DNA of 64,000 bases from Schistosoma haematobium (Eukaryota > Platyhelminthes > Trematoda > Strigeidida > Schistosomatidae): NCBI RefSeq assembly GCF_000699445.3, contig NC_067195.1, positions 69,126,591-69,190,590 of the forward strand. The letters are read 5' to 3'. Shown here one piece after another: positions 14,401-26,669 of the stretch (positions within the stretch are counted from its first letter, which is position 1; each line of letters opens with the position of its first letter). The notes below the pieces were generated by a model, which was given only the letters and a program-made list of their open reading frames with translations, was not told where the DNA came from and ran no database searches. The position numbers and the translations under genes are program-made.

Positions 14401-17400
14401 GTCTTCATCAAAAATAACTGGTCTTTGCATAACCTAGCCGATAAGTGAGTTCTCTAAGTGAGATATTCTCCGCACACATTCACATACAAAGACACACGAT
14501 CACTGAAGAAGAATTGATTACCAAACCTCACAAATTAAGACAGCTATTTCACTACAGAAAAGTTACACGAACCTCATACACACAAAAACGTAAACACACT
14601 AAACACAAACGTTGATCTTCAGAAAGTCACAATCATTGCTATTTGCGAAGAAAATATTTAACTTGATCAGGTGGTTATAATCCTGATGACATTGAATGGT
14701 TAGTGAATAGACAGACGTTTAAAAGTGCACAGACTAATCTTGTGGCCTTAGTTTATTGATCGGTCAAGTGTAGACTATAATCATGTGTTTAGTACCTGTA
14801 ACAATAACGCACAGGCTAAAATAATTTATGCTTGCTCTTTAAGTACATATGAAAATTTACGGATCTCCTGCCTTGACGACAGGGGAATCGCAGTGACAAA
14901 TATTTACAACCACAACCGTACATACTGAATTACTTGGTCGACAGTTTATGTAACATGAGTAAAATAAGGATAAAGTTGAACTATACCACCGAGTCAATAG
15001 CGAACGTGCAATTCACTTCTTGGTCACAGGATAGATAGAAAAGTAAATACCCACTTTACTTTGACTTTTGTAAATAAAATTTTCAAGTGTCCCTGCACCA
15101 ACTCTAACTTATTTAATAAGTAATAAATCTAACAAGAAATTATTTCATAACCGTAATTGTTACCTTTTATCAATCACTTTTACTTCAACTAATGAATTCT
15201 AACAAAAATAGAATCAAATAAACTTCTATAGCATAAGATAAATAGTATTAAATATTCAACATGTAGTCAAATGAGGATAGTCAGCTCTTGCCATGGATGT
15301 ATCACTTGAACGCAAACAGGAATTATGTTTATTGATAAAAACTCGATGACATGTTTGATTTCTGTAAAATGAGAATAAAATCAATTGACAATCGTAGTTT
15401 TAGTTAAGATGTTATTTTATGCAATTAAACAGACGTGGTATTTATACAAATAATAAGACTAGCGTACATATAGAAAAATGGATAAACGTCACTTTTTTTA
15501 CTGAAATCTGGTAGATAAGCGATGAAAACCAACGTTAAAAACCAAATATCCTAAACTCATGTACACAGTAAATTTTGATAAATTAAAATGAAATAACTGA
15601 CTTAATTAGCCTGATAGTGCTAGAACCGTCAAAGCGCATAGACAATGAGGAATTTCCTCACAAATATATGCCGAGGAAAATCAAACAACATGACATAATA
15701 CTGACAAAATTGAATTAAAACCAATACCATTGAATTATGTCCAACGAATGACCGTGATATGTCAATGATCTTAGTTAGATAACCACTGAAAACCTGAAAG
15801 TACTGGACTGCCGATTCACCCTGATACAGAACTTTTGAGCAGTGTGCATCCATGATCCCGTACCTGATAATCGAACCCAAGACCTTGGACTTCGCACACA
15901 AAAGTTAAATCTCTAAACCATTGAGTTGGTATCCAACGGTGTTAGTGTCTAACTTTGAACGATTTACGACACTGAGCGACACTTATAGCTCGTAGACGGG
16001 TTTTCAGTGGTGGTCTAGCTGAGATCAGCTAGTGATCAAGCTATGAAAACTTTATACTGTTTAATATCTTCCAATTTTATTAATGAATAGAAAATAAGGA
16101 CATGTTCAAGTGACGATTACATTGCAGTTAAATTACACGAAGCATTGTCTCATTACAAACAAACACTAGAAAAACAACAACTAAGTATATGATGACAGGA
16201 AATTGTCACTTCGTCACATTTTCAAATTCCATGCTACTAATTACTCACTACATGGCATGGATACTGACCGTGATCACCTAGGATACACAGATTATAGCGT
16301 ATGCTACTTATGTTTGCAGATAAAAGTAGCATGTAGCACCAGCTGGAAGTGGAATGTCTGCAAGCAGAAGGTTGGGAAAATTGAAATGAAGAGAGAGAAG
16401 GAAACTGAAAGCAATCAAGATACGAACAGGAGTGGAGGGACAATAAAGCTTGTAAGAGACAATGTGCAAATTATGTATTAAATATATGGAATTCACATTT
16501 TGTGTAAGCACCCTGTAATTATGTATTAAATAATAAACCGGTCTTCTCTATCTAAGTTCTCGTTCACTATAAGAATACATTTTAACCTCTGACTTACTAA
16601 AACAATCATAATGACTAATATCCTTATCCTCACTAAGCTCACCATATAACATCGTAACCTTTTTTATTGTCATGATCATTCCAACTATTGTCGATCAGTT
16701 TGCTGATATATAGAAACCAAAACTTCACATTGAAACCTGTCATGACTAGATTCCGTCAATTATTTAATGCATATTAAATAACCAGTTTCATAATAAGAAA
16801 TGACTTATTCTTGACAAAATTTGAAGTCTGTACAAAGTGAAAAACAGCATAATAAATTGTACAAAAATAGAAAATATGGTAAGTGATGATGAAAGCACAC
16901 TGAACAATCCGTTTTAAAATACATGCACGAAACAAACATTTAACAAAAACATCTAGAAAAAAGAAACAATATAAAGTAGACAAAGATCTTCATTCCTAGT
17001 GATTTCACAGGATTAATTGTTACAAATATAACTGGCAACGACAACCACAGAAATAAGGAGGGAATAGTGTGATCATTATAATATTTGGCCATGTTGGAAG
17101 ACAGATAAACAAACACACAAGTAGTCATTTACACCCAAAGTTAGCGTTTATCATATAACTCCTTTAACACAAATAATTAAATATTATCAATAATTATTTA
17201 ACGAACTGAAGAAAAGAAGAATTCTCTTTAAAAGTATTAAGAAAAAAACTTTCGATCTGTCATTTTGAGTTGAAAATAATACGTTTTGATGCCGAAACAT
17301 AGACAGGTCGAAACTATAAAACAAAGGACAAGTCAAAAAGTAAACAACAATACTAATATACATATAAATATATACAGAAGTATAATAATAAGTAGAAAGT

Positions 17401-20400
17401 CATAAAAGTAGTATTAGACGAATTTAATTAAAATTGAACAATAATTTATAGGTGTCAGATACCTAGTTAAAATTTATCATTAAGCTATTGAGAACACTAC
17501 ATAGTGAATATAAAAAAAATGCATTCTCGTTTTGTTATAGATTAAAATGACTACTTATTATTATTAAGACAAAATGACTGTGAAGAAAAGCCTTCAGTGG
17601 TATACACACAAGCATGAAAACAACCTGTTTATTCTAGGGAAGTTTTGTCCATTTTTAATAGGGTTGCTGTTAAATTTATATGACTGCTGATATTTAATTT
17701 ATATACACACACATCAAATAAAACCGTTCAGTAAGTAATATCACCGATTGATCAGCAATAAAACATGTAAGCTACCCAATACAGATTAATGGTTTAATCA
17801 AAAAAGAACGATGTATACACATAATTACATGCATTGATTATTAAATTTACATCATCAGTCTATACTTCACCGATTTATGTATCACTGATAAACAAATGTT
17901 AAGAAAACTTCAAATGTGTACAAACCAAAATATTTTTTCCAAGAAAGAAAACAACTTTTCTGTAAAAATTGATGTATAATTTTCTTTGCATATTACAGAA
18001 AAGAGAGAGAGTAAATTAATTACCATGTTCAAAAACAATAACAGTTAAAGTGAACTGGAAAAAAACCATAAAAATAAACAGTCAAAAAGTGAACGCAGAC
18101 AAAAATTTCACCCTCTCTGATGTTTTCTGTACATTTCTAAAAGTGATATGGTCAAAGAGAATTTACATTGCTGCCTTAACAAAACAGTTTCGTTTTTTTC
18201 TTACAACAAACAATTGAGCACAGTTATTTACACGCATTATTAACAGAGATAAATTTGATAAACTGATGTCTAAATACAAATTGTTGGATCAAATTATTGT
18301 TCATTAAAACAAAAGAAAATTAATATACATAGTAAAGTAAGAAGAATATTTTGTGACAAGCACAAGAAACTAAGCACTGACGGTTTTATTTAATGATGAA
18401 CGCAATATTATTAAATAAAACATGTTCACATACAATTATATTAATATTATTTGAAACAAAAACGAGTAAATCAGAAGAGTTCATGGATAAAGAAAAGCAT
18501 TTTTTCCATGTACACAAACACACAGGTACATAAGCATACAACATATTAGGGAAAGAAACTAACACATAAACAACAAAACTGTGCAAATATACATACATAT
18601 TCTGATTGGAATAAAAACTGTAAGACAAGTGCAAAATATTTACATAAATCGTACATAATGTGAATAATAACATTTTCGAGAGATAGAGAAAAAAAAAGAT
18701 CATGTGATAAAGAGCACATACGGTGTAATCGGAGGCGTGATCAACATGAAACAGTTAATTGTAAAAATTAATTGCATACACATGTAAATCCATTTTTTTT
18801 TGGTATTTTTTTCGATTTTCTCATTCCATTATCCTGTTATCAAAAGTTTCCTGACTTAGTGAATTATGCGATTTTGTTTATAAAAATAGAATCTGAGAAA
18901 GATTTCTTAAAAAGAAGTTTTAGAACAAGTTGTACATCTAGGTGATTTTCAGTTTGATATACAGCGAAGGAGAAAGAGAGATAATTAGTAGCGAAGTTCG
19001 AAATTAAGTGTATGAAATTTTCAAAGAAAAAAGGATGAAAACAGTTGACAATAAGTAAATTCACTATGAAACGAAAAAGTAACAGTAAAGAAATTAGTTC
19101 GACGACATTGTTAAGAATAGTACAAGTATACAAGAAAAAGAATTCTCAATGGGCAACAATAATTAATATACAGATATTATACAGTAGTACAATAAGAGCA
19201 GGAACGTAGGCGCCCTGGAAAGCAAAAGAATGAAAACTAGTTCACATAATTCGAATATATATACTTACAGTATACATTTCAAAGACTCATGAAATCCTAA
19301 CCCATAAAAAAGGGAGGATAAATACCGGTCTGTAACAAGACAAGTTCAGTTTAAATGAGGCTGGTAAAACAGAAAGTGCTATCACTCAAAAACTAGTCAC
19401 AGGTTATTCAAGTTTTCAAATAAGCCATAATATAAACGGCCTACTAATGTCATCAGCTGTCTTGAAAATAGATAAGCACAACACAGTACGATGTACCAAT
19501 GGAAATCATATAAATCATAAAATGTCTCAAAGTTGCCTGGTAAGCGAAGTAAAAATGTAGACTATGTGAATAGGTGGATTCCTCGCTTACCTTACGAATA
19601 TTAAGATCTGGCCACCTGTAAGATTTATTTATTTAAACACATAAATATTTGTGCAAAAGGATATGAGAATATATATGCCCCATACAATAAGAAAATTAGA
19701 TGGTGAAGAGATAGGGAAAGAAGAGTGAGTACAATAAGAAAATAACAAAACTGGATAAAAATTAGTGAATGAGAGAAAAACAAAAATAATGGGGGAAGTA
19801 GTTCAGTTAAGAAAAATAGAAACAGAAAGGATTCTTCCAGTAAAAGAAGTTACGTTCAAGCAATTGTCTTGCACTATCTCTGGGACCCTAAATAGGGAGT
19901 CTTGAAGGAACAAGAGACTCCCGTCCTGTACAGCTTACTTTCATATCATGACACCATGTCATACACTAACCACCTCTCTGCTTTTCCCAACCAGTCCCAT
20001 AGTCGGAAAATGATTCATGATTAAGAATTATGTAGGACGAGATTCGTAGTACATGTCCAAGTCACCGACGTCGGTGTTTTAAGATGGTGACGCCAACTGA
20101 ACTACCGTCACTGTGCCCAAACACATATTGCCTAACCCCCACATTACTAATATGGTGTTGCCACTGGATACCAGCAATACTTTGAAGACAACGATGACCA
20201 AACACAGAAAGTCGCTTAGTACCCTAAATTCGGAGAGGCCAGATTTCACAAGCACAGTTCAAAACTATTCTCACCGAATGGTTGTCAATTCGACCTCTTA
20301 CACCCAGTGTCCGTAATTATGGCATGTGCTCCGCACCTTCCAAGTGCAAAGCACTAGCAGGACCCCGAACCTGAACTCGCTCTGGGTAGTAAGTAGATAG

Positions 20401-23400
20401 AGACAGTCGGCAAGTTCGTGTATCTGTGTAGCTGCATAAGTGCTGATAGTGGCGTGGGTTATGAAACCGATTTACGTATAGTGAAAGCCAGTGGCTTATA
20501 CCAATCTGGGCCATCTTTGGCGCCTTTGTGATGTCAGTCTGGCTGTAAAAGGTCGGATCTACAACGCGTCGGTGAGAGCAGTTTTGCTCTATGCTTGCGA
20601 GACCTGGCCTCTCCGAGTTGAGGATGTTAGACGACTCTGTGTTTGATCATCGTCAAGTCTGAAGGACTGCTGACATCCAGTGGCGACACCATGTTAGTAA
20701 CATGGAGGTTCGGGATCATGTGTTCGGGTACAGTGATGATAGTTCAATTGGTGTCATTATCTCAAAACATCGACGTCAGTGACTTGGACATGTCTTACGA
20801 ATGTCGTCCCACAGAATTCTACGTCGTGCATTATTTGTCGATGTTGGGACTGGTTGGAAAAAGCGGAGAGGTGGTCAGTGTATGACATGGTGTCATTACC
20901 TGAAAGAAAGTTGTATAGGACTGGCTTGTTTTGGTACTTCAAGATTCCCTAGTTAGGACCCTAGAGATGGTGCAACACAGTGGCTAGAGACATTATCAGA
21001 CATGGCTCAGAATAGAAGCCAGTGGCAATCCTGCTGTAACTTCCTTTTACTGTCTTCATAAAAGTGAACGTTACTTCTTTAACTAAAAGAATTGTTTCCG
21101 GCCGTGTTTTTCCTAACTGAACTATTTCTCCCATTATTATTATTATTATTTCACACTCATACACTAATTTCTGTTCGTTGTTGTTCTTCTTTTTGTCATA
21201 CGTACCTTATATTCTCTATCTCTCAACAACCTCATTGTTATTGTGTGGAGCATATGTATTTGGTGCCCTCTTGTACGAATGTTTTTGTTCAAGTAAATAA
21301 ATAAATAACACCAACTATTTTGCTCAACGAAGGCCGCATAGAATCACTAAAATCTATGAATTAATTCAAACCGTTATATTGAATAAGATCAAATCAGCTT
21401 GAGAACGTGAAAATGACTAAAAAGAACTGTAAAAGTATTTTGACGAAACAGTTGATCCGATAGCTTTATCATTAGGATAAAAGGAGGAGAGATAAAAAAT
21501 ACTCAATCTAAAATTATTTTTAAAAAGTCTTAAACTAAAGAAATATGTACGTAATAGGGGAAATTATGTTGTAACTCACTAAAGTTGACAATTAATACTA
21601 CGTATCACGAGGAACTTAGTTATACATCACTGGACAAAACGGTTTACTGAAAAATTATATTGGAGGTAAGTTAAGCCTAATTATTTATACCAATTCTGCA
21701 TAATGTGATGACCTAACACAATGAATTGTAGTATTGGGTAAGTAAATTCCCTTTTCAACAAACCATTTCTATTAACTTTAATACTATGATCTGTTAAGAG
21801 ACTTGGGCAATTTAAAGATAATTTTCGTCACAAACTGATATGATAGTCATTGAAGTGTAAAATATAAAGCATAATCAAAGCTAGAAATACATATACTATG
21901 AAATAGTCTTCATGACGCATAAACGTACAACACTGGACACAAACTCTAACTACAACTTATTACCATCATATTAAATAATATTTTTAATAAGTGTAGTATA
22001 GAACGATATCAAATCATGTATTTAGTAAAGTGGTGATTTATAATAGTCTGAAGTATTCAGCCTTCAACCAGTAGATTAAGTTCGAACCCTGCTCTACCTA
22101 ACGAGGTTTGGGCAGCAAAGTTGTATGATTTGATTTTATACAGTGCAGCTGAAAATTGTATGTATAAACTTGTGGTTAATAAACAACTTAATTAAAATAT
22201 TTAGCCAAATTGTTTCCAAGCATATAATAATGATTAATATGATATCATGATAAATAAATATCAATTGCTCCCAATTTTATAGTTTTGTTTATAAAACCAA
22301 ATGAACTAGTTAAATAGATATACAATTATTATTAACCGTTTCTGAGGGAGTCTTTACCGACAGTGAGCAGTGTGCCAGTTAATTAATGATTTTACAGTAT
22401 TTTCGTCTTATGATAAAAACAATTAAAAAATGTGAACATTTAGTGCATCGTAATATACCTCAAAAAAAAAAAAAATATATATATATATATATACCGCGAA
22501 AGGACTAATATGTTTCAAGTGACACGTGCCACAATGTCAGTCGTTTTTAAGACGAGATAAAGCAATAAGAATTAGTCAACTAACATTCATTATTACAGAT
22601 GATTATTATGAATACATAAATAACAGAAATTCCGATACACCCAAACAGAAGTAAATGAGCAAATAAAGCAATTTTAATTGTTTAGTAGAGTAAAAGTGTT
22701 GGTGTCTAATATCTTCTCAGTTAATATTAGTGACAGAAACTATAACCGTACTGGATTATTATAAATAGATCAATCAAATAAGGAATAATTTCGCAAATGG
22801 ATTTGAAGTGAGTTTCAGAAGTCCTAGTCAATAGCCACGATTAGTGGAGTTTAACAATGTCGAGACCGAGACATTTATTGCCAATTTTACCGAATAATCA
22901 CAGCGTTTTCACCGACTAATTGAAGTCGGAGAAATGTACTATCTAACCCCAACTCGGTAATCTTCTTTGGAACTACATCTGAATATCCTGTACTTGATCC
23001 TGTATGGAGTCGTAGATGTGAATCACTAAGGTATCACAAACTAGGACGAAACATTTACTGGATGCTCGTGGGTGTCCAGTAGTACTTCAGATGATGTAAT
23101 TCAGTGCAGAAAACTAATTTCACAGAACTTTTACCTATACAACGAGAATATTATTGCATTGGGAAATAAACAGCCTAACCGTATATAGATATTACAGTAT
23201 AGCTGGCAGATTTATGAATGTGTATTCTTAAGATCAGTATATTCAACAAAATGCCATGATGAATTCCAAAGGTTACATACTGATTAGAGGGGCTACAACT
23301 TCTTTACTTGGTTTTCATTAACAGAGTTTAACTGGCTGAAATGCTGAATTTAATCTATGAAACAGCAGATCCCTAGTTAACATTATCAACATGTTTTGAA

Positions 23401-25759
23401 GCGATCTATTGAGGTGAACTAGTAAGATATTTTAAAACTAGGGAAGAAAGCAAAAACAGTGAAAGATTTAAATGGTCGAAGTGCTCGACAAGTAAGGTGT
23501 GCTAAATGGTAATGTGTTTGAAAGTATTTTAATAACAGTAACTATATATAATGCCTATGTACATCTCACACGGAAAATATTCCAGCCGAATCAGAATAAG
23601 ACAGAAAAACAGTGAAGTTAATAACAAAAACCCAGAATATCTTGCAACGTAGGTTAATCATGTATCAAGAACTTAGCTAGAAGTTTACAATAATGGAGAC
23701 CCTATGGTAAATCAGTCAGTCAGTGGTAAATCATTTTTCAAATATAATCATTAAAAAATAACTTTACTTATCAGTCTTTAATTTTTATAGCCAATCATCT
23801 TATCAGCTCTGTTATCATCGGGCACCACACAGTCAAGGCTTAATCAGTCATCAACCCAGAACCTAGCACAGATGTGCGTTGGCCCAATTTGCCATACCAC
23901 ATTAGCACGACAAGATGAAGTCAGAGTCATGAATAGCAGAAGAAAACAAGATAATGCAGTAGCAACGATAAAAAGGAAGATTAAATACTCGGAATATAGT
24001 TCAAAACAAACCTAGTGGAGAGGTATTTATGAAGGAGTAATCACTTTTTGGCCTATAGATTACATCTCACCTATGAAAATCTAAATAGAACATTACGGTT
24101 AAACTCACTCAAACGGAATAATATCGTGTATCAATACAGTAGCTTGATATGTCATAAATAAGCTAAACCTTTGTTAACGCGTTTTGAGTTTAAAAACAAC
24201 TGCTTTCAAAGTGTACGGTGAGATAATACCATACCAGACATAATACTACTTTGAAAGATAATTGACATCCCTTAATACAAATTATGCATATATATTGAGA
24301 TGCTAGGAAGTTATTTCACTTACTTTTATTAAAACTTTTGGTAGGAATGGTATTGCCTCCATTACATACTTCTGGTGGAGTGCCCAATTCAGGTTGACGG
24401 CGAGTTATAGCCAATTCTTGGTGGAGGTCTGTAACAAGGATTGGAAAAATGTCAGTGAATTGGCTAAAAATAGTATTCAAAACACTCCGGACACTCATCA
24501 CTATAGATGAATACAGGTAGTAGTAGTATTAACATTCATATATTAAGTGACATATATTTGAACACAAAATGTCGTACGTGATTGACGAACTTCACTAGTT
24601 TCATCAACTAAATTTCTCAATATTTCCGCGCACAATAAGTATGGTTTGTAGCTTAAGACGCAAGATTGTAACGAACGTGGTGAACTGTCTTGTCAATTTT
24701 CTTTACATCCACCAAATGCCTCAAGAATTAACAATGTATTTTCAGTTCACTTGAATTCACTTTTAAAATTTGGTTCCCGAGACATTAGCACTTACACAGA
24801 GCAGATACTTTCAACATTTAAATACCGTGCTACCTAAATTCGTTTTTGGTTAAGAAACATAGGCTTTTAGAAAGTGGCCTGTCAAAAAATCCATATTGCT
24901 TTTTATTGTTTTGGCAGCGAAAAATTAGGTAAAAGTAAGAAGGAACTACCTTCATTAATTCAAGTAGACAGTCGAATATAACGAACAAAATATATGCACA
25001 CTAATAAATCATACTTAATATGTTTGGTGAAATCTGTATGGTCATTTTTTCCTCAATAGAACTGCAAATCTCCATTTTATGACATCCATGTATCACACAT
25101 AATGACAAAGGAGAGGTGATTTAGTAATTAAGGAGTTCGACTTTCGGCCTCAGGTTCGAACTCCGACTCACCTACTTTGGTTTGAGCCACACAGTAGTAT
25201 CATTGACCCCCATACATTGAGTACGTCACATACCAAAATACTTGATGAATTATTATCTATTTTGACAAGAGCTTCCTTACAACAGTGTGGTTGCAAACAT
25301 TTGAATCTATGTATATCGGAATATTTAGGAAGCTACTGCCTTCGACTAAGTTCAGTAAATAATAATTACTATCGTACCTAAACCTTTGTGTCTTTAACAT
25401 TCGAAAGGCGAACTGTTAACAACTGCATCATATAGAAATCTTGGTCACATTACGTTGCTCGAAAAAAAACTGAACTAAGAGGGCTTATAACAATCATATA
25501 TATTATCCAAAAAATGTATAATCACATCAAAGATCTCAGTTGTAAAAATATGAAGAAAGAAAATTTGAGATATATAAGTAGCTAACCAACAAAAAGGATG
25601 AGTGATTAGATACCTATAATGGTGAGAAAAAAAGCGGAAACAGTGGATTTTAACGTTAATTTTTAACACTGACATTATATGAGCTAATTACAACGTAGGT
25701 AACTAATATATCCCGTGATGAGATAACGAGACAATACAAAAATATTAGGAAAACTTCTA

Positions 25760-25819
<60 letters not shown>

Positions 25820-26669
25820 CCAACCTTTACGTTTACTTACAAACCCGTCCGTAATGCGAAACCATAAATAATAAGCTTTGTAAAATAAATTTTGTAAGCT
25901 AAGAGATAAAACCAAATTATTTGACCGATTACTAAAGTTTATGACACTAACCTCTAGTTTCATCTTTCAGTCGCTGGACAGTTACCATTAGATCCTCCTT
26001 TTCGTCTAATTCGTTCTCCAAAAATGCATTTCTCTCAATAGCCTGTAAAACCAAGCATGTACGAGGAGCATATTTTTACCTGGTTTAGGCGGGATTCAAA
26101 ATCTTCTAATGTAACAACTGTCGCTCTGTAATAAGAGTACTTGAAGCTTCAAACGTATAAACTACCTCTTAGAACGTTCTAAATCGTCATTTAACTGTTC
26201 CAGTTCACGGATATATTTGTGCATTTTCTCTCGATCTAACTTCGACTTCTCTAATTCATCTTGAAGTCTAGTTATTTCGTGATTAACATATTCTTGACTA
26301 TTTCCCGCCTTATGCTACAAATAGTAAGAACCGAAGATATCAATCTCTTTATCCAGAACAGCTGTCTCAAAACATCACTGTTTTTACACTTACACGGTAG
26401 GCATCTTTTTCAACAGTTAGCTTTTCGCACAATACGACTAGCTCTGAATTGCGCTTTTCTAATTGTTCCAACTGAGTTTCAAGCTCCAGTTCTAGTTCTC
26501 GTGAACTAATCTGGAAGTCTTCCAGCTCCTCTCGTGCTTCTTCCATACTATTAATCATCGTAAGAATACAAACACCGCGATAGGAAGCTTACCCGCTACG
26601 GTACTCTTCAGCCTTTTGCCGCCAATATTTGGCTTCATTACTAGGATCATCAAAAACAGGGTTCTCCAT
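7854..26669 (-). CDS. NDEL1: NudE-family dynein regulator (NDE1/NDEL1 homologue), 8 exons
   Basis: NudE proteins are coiled-coil dimers that bind LIS1 and cytoplasmic dynein and act in nuclear positioning, centrosome function and mitosis. Eight exons splice in phase: 26669-26593 (ATG at 26669), 26547-26394, 26314-26166, 26125-26080, 26042-25952, 24428-24324, 8697-8579 and 8054-7854. Together they encode 313 aa; vertebrate NDEL1 is about 345 aa. Residues about 10-190 are a charged heptad coiled coil. Segments that match the family as I know it include [49 protein letters not shown] and, after a linker, [13 protein letters not shown]. The serine/asparagine-rich tail is less conserved. Introns 1-4 are only 37-79 bases, while intron 6 is 15.6 kb and full of repeats. 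The last codon overlaps a perfect donor (GTAAGT), so the protein may continue into an unseen exon. NDE1 and NDEL1 are vertebrate duplicates, so the symbol stands for the family. Confidence 0.9.
8213..8290 (+). mobile_element. tRNA-like SINE (head and box B)
   Basis: A tRNA-like segment with a box A-like GGCTCAGTAGTCTG and a perfect-looking box B, GGTTCGATCC. There is no convincing acceptor stem and it lies in an intron, so it is called as a SINE head and not a tRNA gene. Confidence 0.5.
8579..8697 (-). CDS. NDEL1: NudE gene exon 7
   Basis: Acceptor TTTCATCTAG, donor GGA|GTAAGT, 119 bases, phase 1 in and phase 0 out. It encodes the conserved block containing IDSMVQ and [13 protein letters not shown], which in vertebrate NDEL1 lies in the C-terminal regulatory and dynein-binding half. 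Confidence 0.9.
8985..9185 (+). mobile_element. Hammerhead-bearing SINE, variant type, antisense to NudE gene
   Basis: The hammerhead core is intact: CTGACGAG at 9095-9102, a short hairpin (TGC TAAAGA GCA) and GAAA at 9116-9119, followed by GTC as the cleavage triplet. Stem I can pair with wobble pairs, and stem III is minimal, as in schistosome Smα ribozymes. The flanks differ from the 55-56 kb copies, so this is a diverged subfamily. Confidence 0.55.
9186..11390. other. NudE intron 6, no gene seen
   Basis: AT-rich intron sequence. It contains an (ATT)n run at about 10802-10842. A 61-aa plus-strand frame across that run is a simple-repeat artefact. Confidence 0.7.
10802..10842. repeat. (ATT)n / (AAT)n microsatellite
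   Basis: Trinucleotide run inside NudE intron 6. Confidence 0.9.
11396..11444. repeat. (AT)n microsatellite
   Basis: About 49 bases of pure AT dinucleotides. Confidence 0.97.
11960..12060 (-). mobile_element. tRNA-like SINE remnant, reverse orientation
   Basis: The plus strand shows the reverse of a tRNA-like head: a GGTTCGAACC box, then about 30 bases on a segment complementary to the box A-like motif ending at TGAGTCACC. The same module recurs at several other sites in this window. Confidence 0.4.
12585..13000 (+). mobile_element. Retroposon-like repeat with AATAAA and (AAT)n tail
   Basis: The sequence from about 12590 to 12965 is clearly related to 47200-47960 in this window. Both copies end with a block reading GTTGAATAAAGCT. 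This copy continues into an interrupted (AAT)n tail (12962-13000). A 90-aa open frame (12520-12792) lies within it but is not conserved in the second copy, so it is not called. The family is unknown to me. Confidence 0.55.
13001..15600. other. NudE intron 6, nothing recognised
   Basis: AT-rich DNA with a short (ATT)n run near 13190-13213. No coding or repeat module was recognised. Confidence 0.6.
15820..15960 (-). mobile_element. tRNA-like SINE remnant, reverse orientation
   Basis: The minus strand contains a box A-like segment (CTCAATGGTTTAGAG) and, about 40 bases later, a box B-like GGGTTCGATTAT. This arrangement is typical of tRNA-derived SINE heads. There is no foldable complete tRNA. 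Confidence 0.45.
15961..19615. other. NudE intron 6, nothing recognised
   Basis: Long AT-rich stretch. The open frames on the minus strand (for example 18386-18703) are rich in Phe, Tyr and Leu and arise from A-rich plus-strand sequence; none has credible splice sites or a family match. Confidence 0.6.
19622..20265 (-). mobile_element. CR1-like LINE 3' end, minus strand
   Basis: The reverse complement matches the LINE fragment at 20500-21310: both contain the segment around GACTTGGACATGT and the same 3' UTR block. Both end in a TAAATAAATAAAT-type tail (here at 19622-19640, reading leftwards). The frame is broken. It is head to head with the plus-strand copy. Confidence 0.6.
20330..21310 (+). 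pseudogene. CR1-like LINE ORF2 C-terminal remnant with 3' UTR
   Basis: Broken frames encode the end of a non-LTR retrotransposon polyprotein. Recognisable pieces are [14 protein letters not shown], a rhythm like [14 protein letters not shown] and [15 protein letters not shown], which are typical of the C-terminal region after the reverse transcriptase in schistosome LINEs. Stops and frameshifts interrupt it throughout. The 3' UTR ends in a TAAA repeat near 21295-21308. There is no reverse transcriptase core, so this is a 5'-truncated dead copy inside NudE intron 6. Confidence 0.7.
21311..22960. other. NudE intron 6, repeats only
   Basis: AT-rich DNA. A tRNA-like SINE with a box B-like GTTCGAACCC lies near 22030-22135 on the plus strand. 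An A-run joined to an (AT)n run sits at about 22461-22494 and could be the tail of an old retroposon. Confidence 0.5.
22965..23110 (+). mobile_element. Decayed hammerhead SINE
   Basis: The plus strand keeps the second half of a hammerhead core (TAGGACGAAAC at about 23042-23052). The CTGACGAG half has decayed to a CTAAGG-like sequence. Called by comparison with the intact copies at 55-56 kb. Not expected to be active. Confidence 0.35.
23790..24010. mobile_element. Old interspersed repeat fragment
   Basis: This segment is richer in G and C than its surroundings and contains phrases (CATCAACCCAGAACCTAGCAC; CAGATGTGCGTTGGCCC) that I associate with dispersed schistosome repeats. No internal second copy was found in this window, so this rests on composition and general recognition only. 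Confidence 0.25.
24324..24428 (-). CDS. NDEL1: NudE gene exon 6
   Basis: Acceptor CCTTGTTACAG, donor AAAA|GTAAGT, 105 bases, phase 1 in and phase 1 out. It encodes [16 protein letters not shown], the end of the coiled coil and start of the linker. This matches the family's DLRQELA segment as I remember it. Confidence 0.9.
25113..25185 (+). mobile_element. tRNA-like SINE
   Basis: Box A-like GTGATTTAGTAATTAAGG and box B-like GGTTCGAACTC with tRNA-like spacing, followed by the same CACCTACTTYGGTTTGRGC-type block seen at 22.1 and 39.9 kb. A dispersed Pol III-derived element in NudE intron 5. Confidence 0.5.
25762..25813. repeat. (TA)n microsatellite
   Basis: About 52 bases of TA dinucleotides. 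The minus-strand frame reading IYIYIY across it is an artefact. Confidence 0.97.
25952..26042 (-). CDS. NDEL1: NudE gene exon 5
   Basis: Acceptor GGTTTTACAG, donor AGAG|GTTAGT, 91 bases. It encodes [18 protein letters not shown], one of the most conserved coiled-coil stretches of NudE proteins. Confidence 0.93.
26080..26125 (-). CDS. NDEL1: NudE gene exon 4 (46-base micro-exon)
   Basis: Only 46 bases, bounded by introns of 40 and 37 bases. Acceptor CTTATTACAG, donor CAG|GTAAAA. It encodes [15 protein letters not shown], matching the family. Confidence 0.9.
26166..26314 (-). CDS. NDEL1: NudE gene exon 3
   Basis: Acceptor ACTATTTGTAG, donor AGAG|GTAGTT (non-consensus after GT). It encodes coiled coil including [19 protein letters not shown], closely resembling the NDEL1 segment. 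Phase 0 in, phase 2 out. Confidence 0.92.
26394..26547 (-). CDS. NDEL1: NudE gene exon 2
   Basis: Acceptor GATTAATAG (weak pyrimidine tract), donor CCGT|GTAAGT. It encodes [20 protein letters not shown] and onward, the N-terminal coiled coil. The internal ATG is not the start, because exon 1 supplies the conserved upstream residues in phase. Confidence 0.92.

Noticed and set aside
25757..25963. Frames ending in repeated Ile-Tyr (also at 53936 and 61977)
   Set aside because: They are translations of (AT)n microsatellites.
26261..26509. 82-aa plus-strand frame opposite NudE exons 2-3
   Set aside because: It is an antisense shadow of well-supported coding exons.
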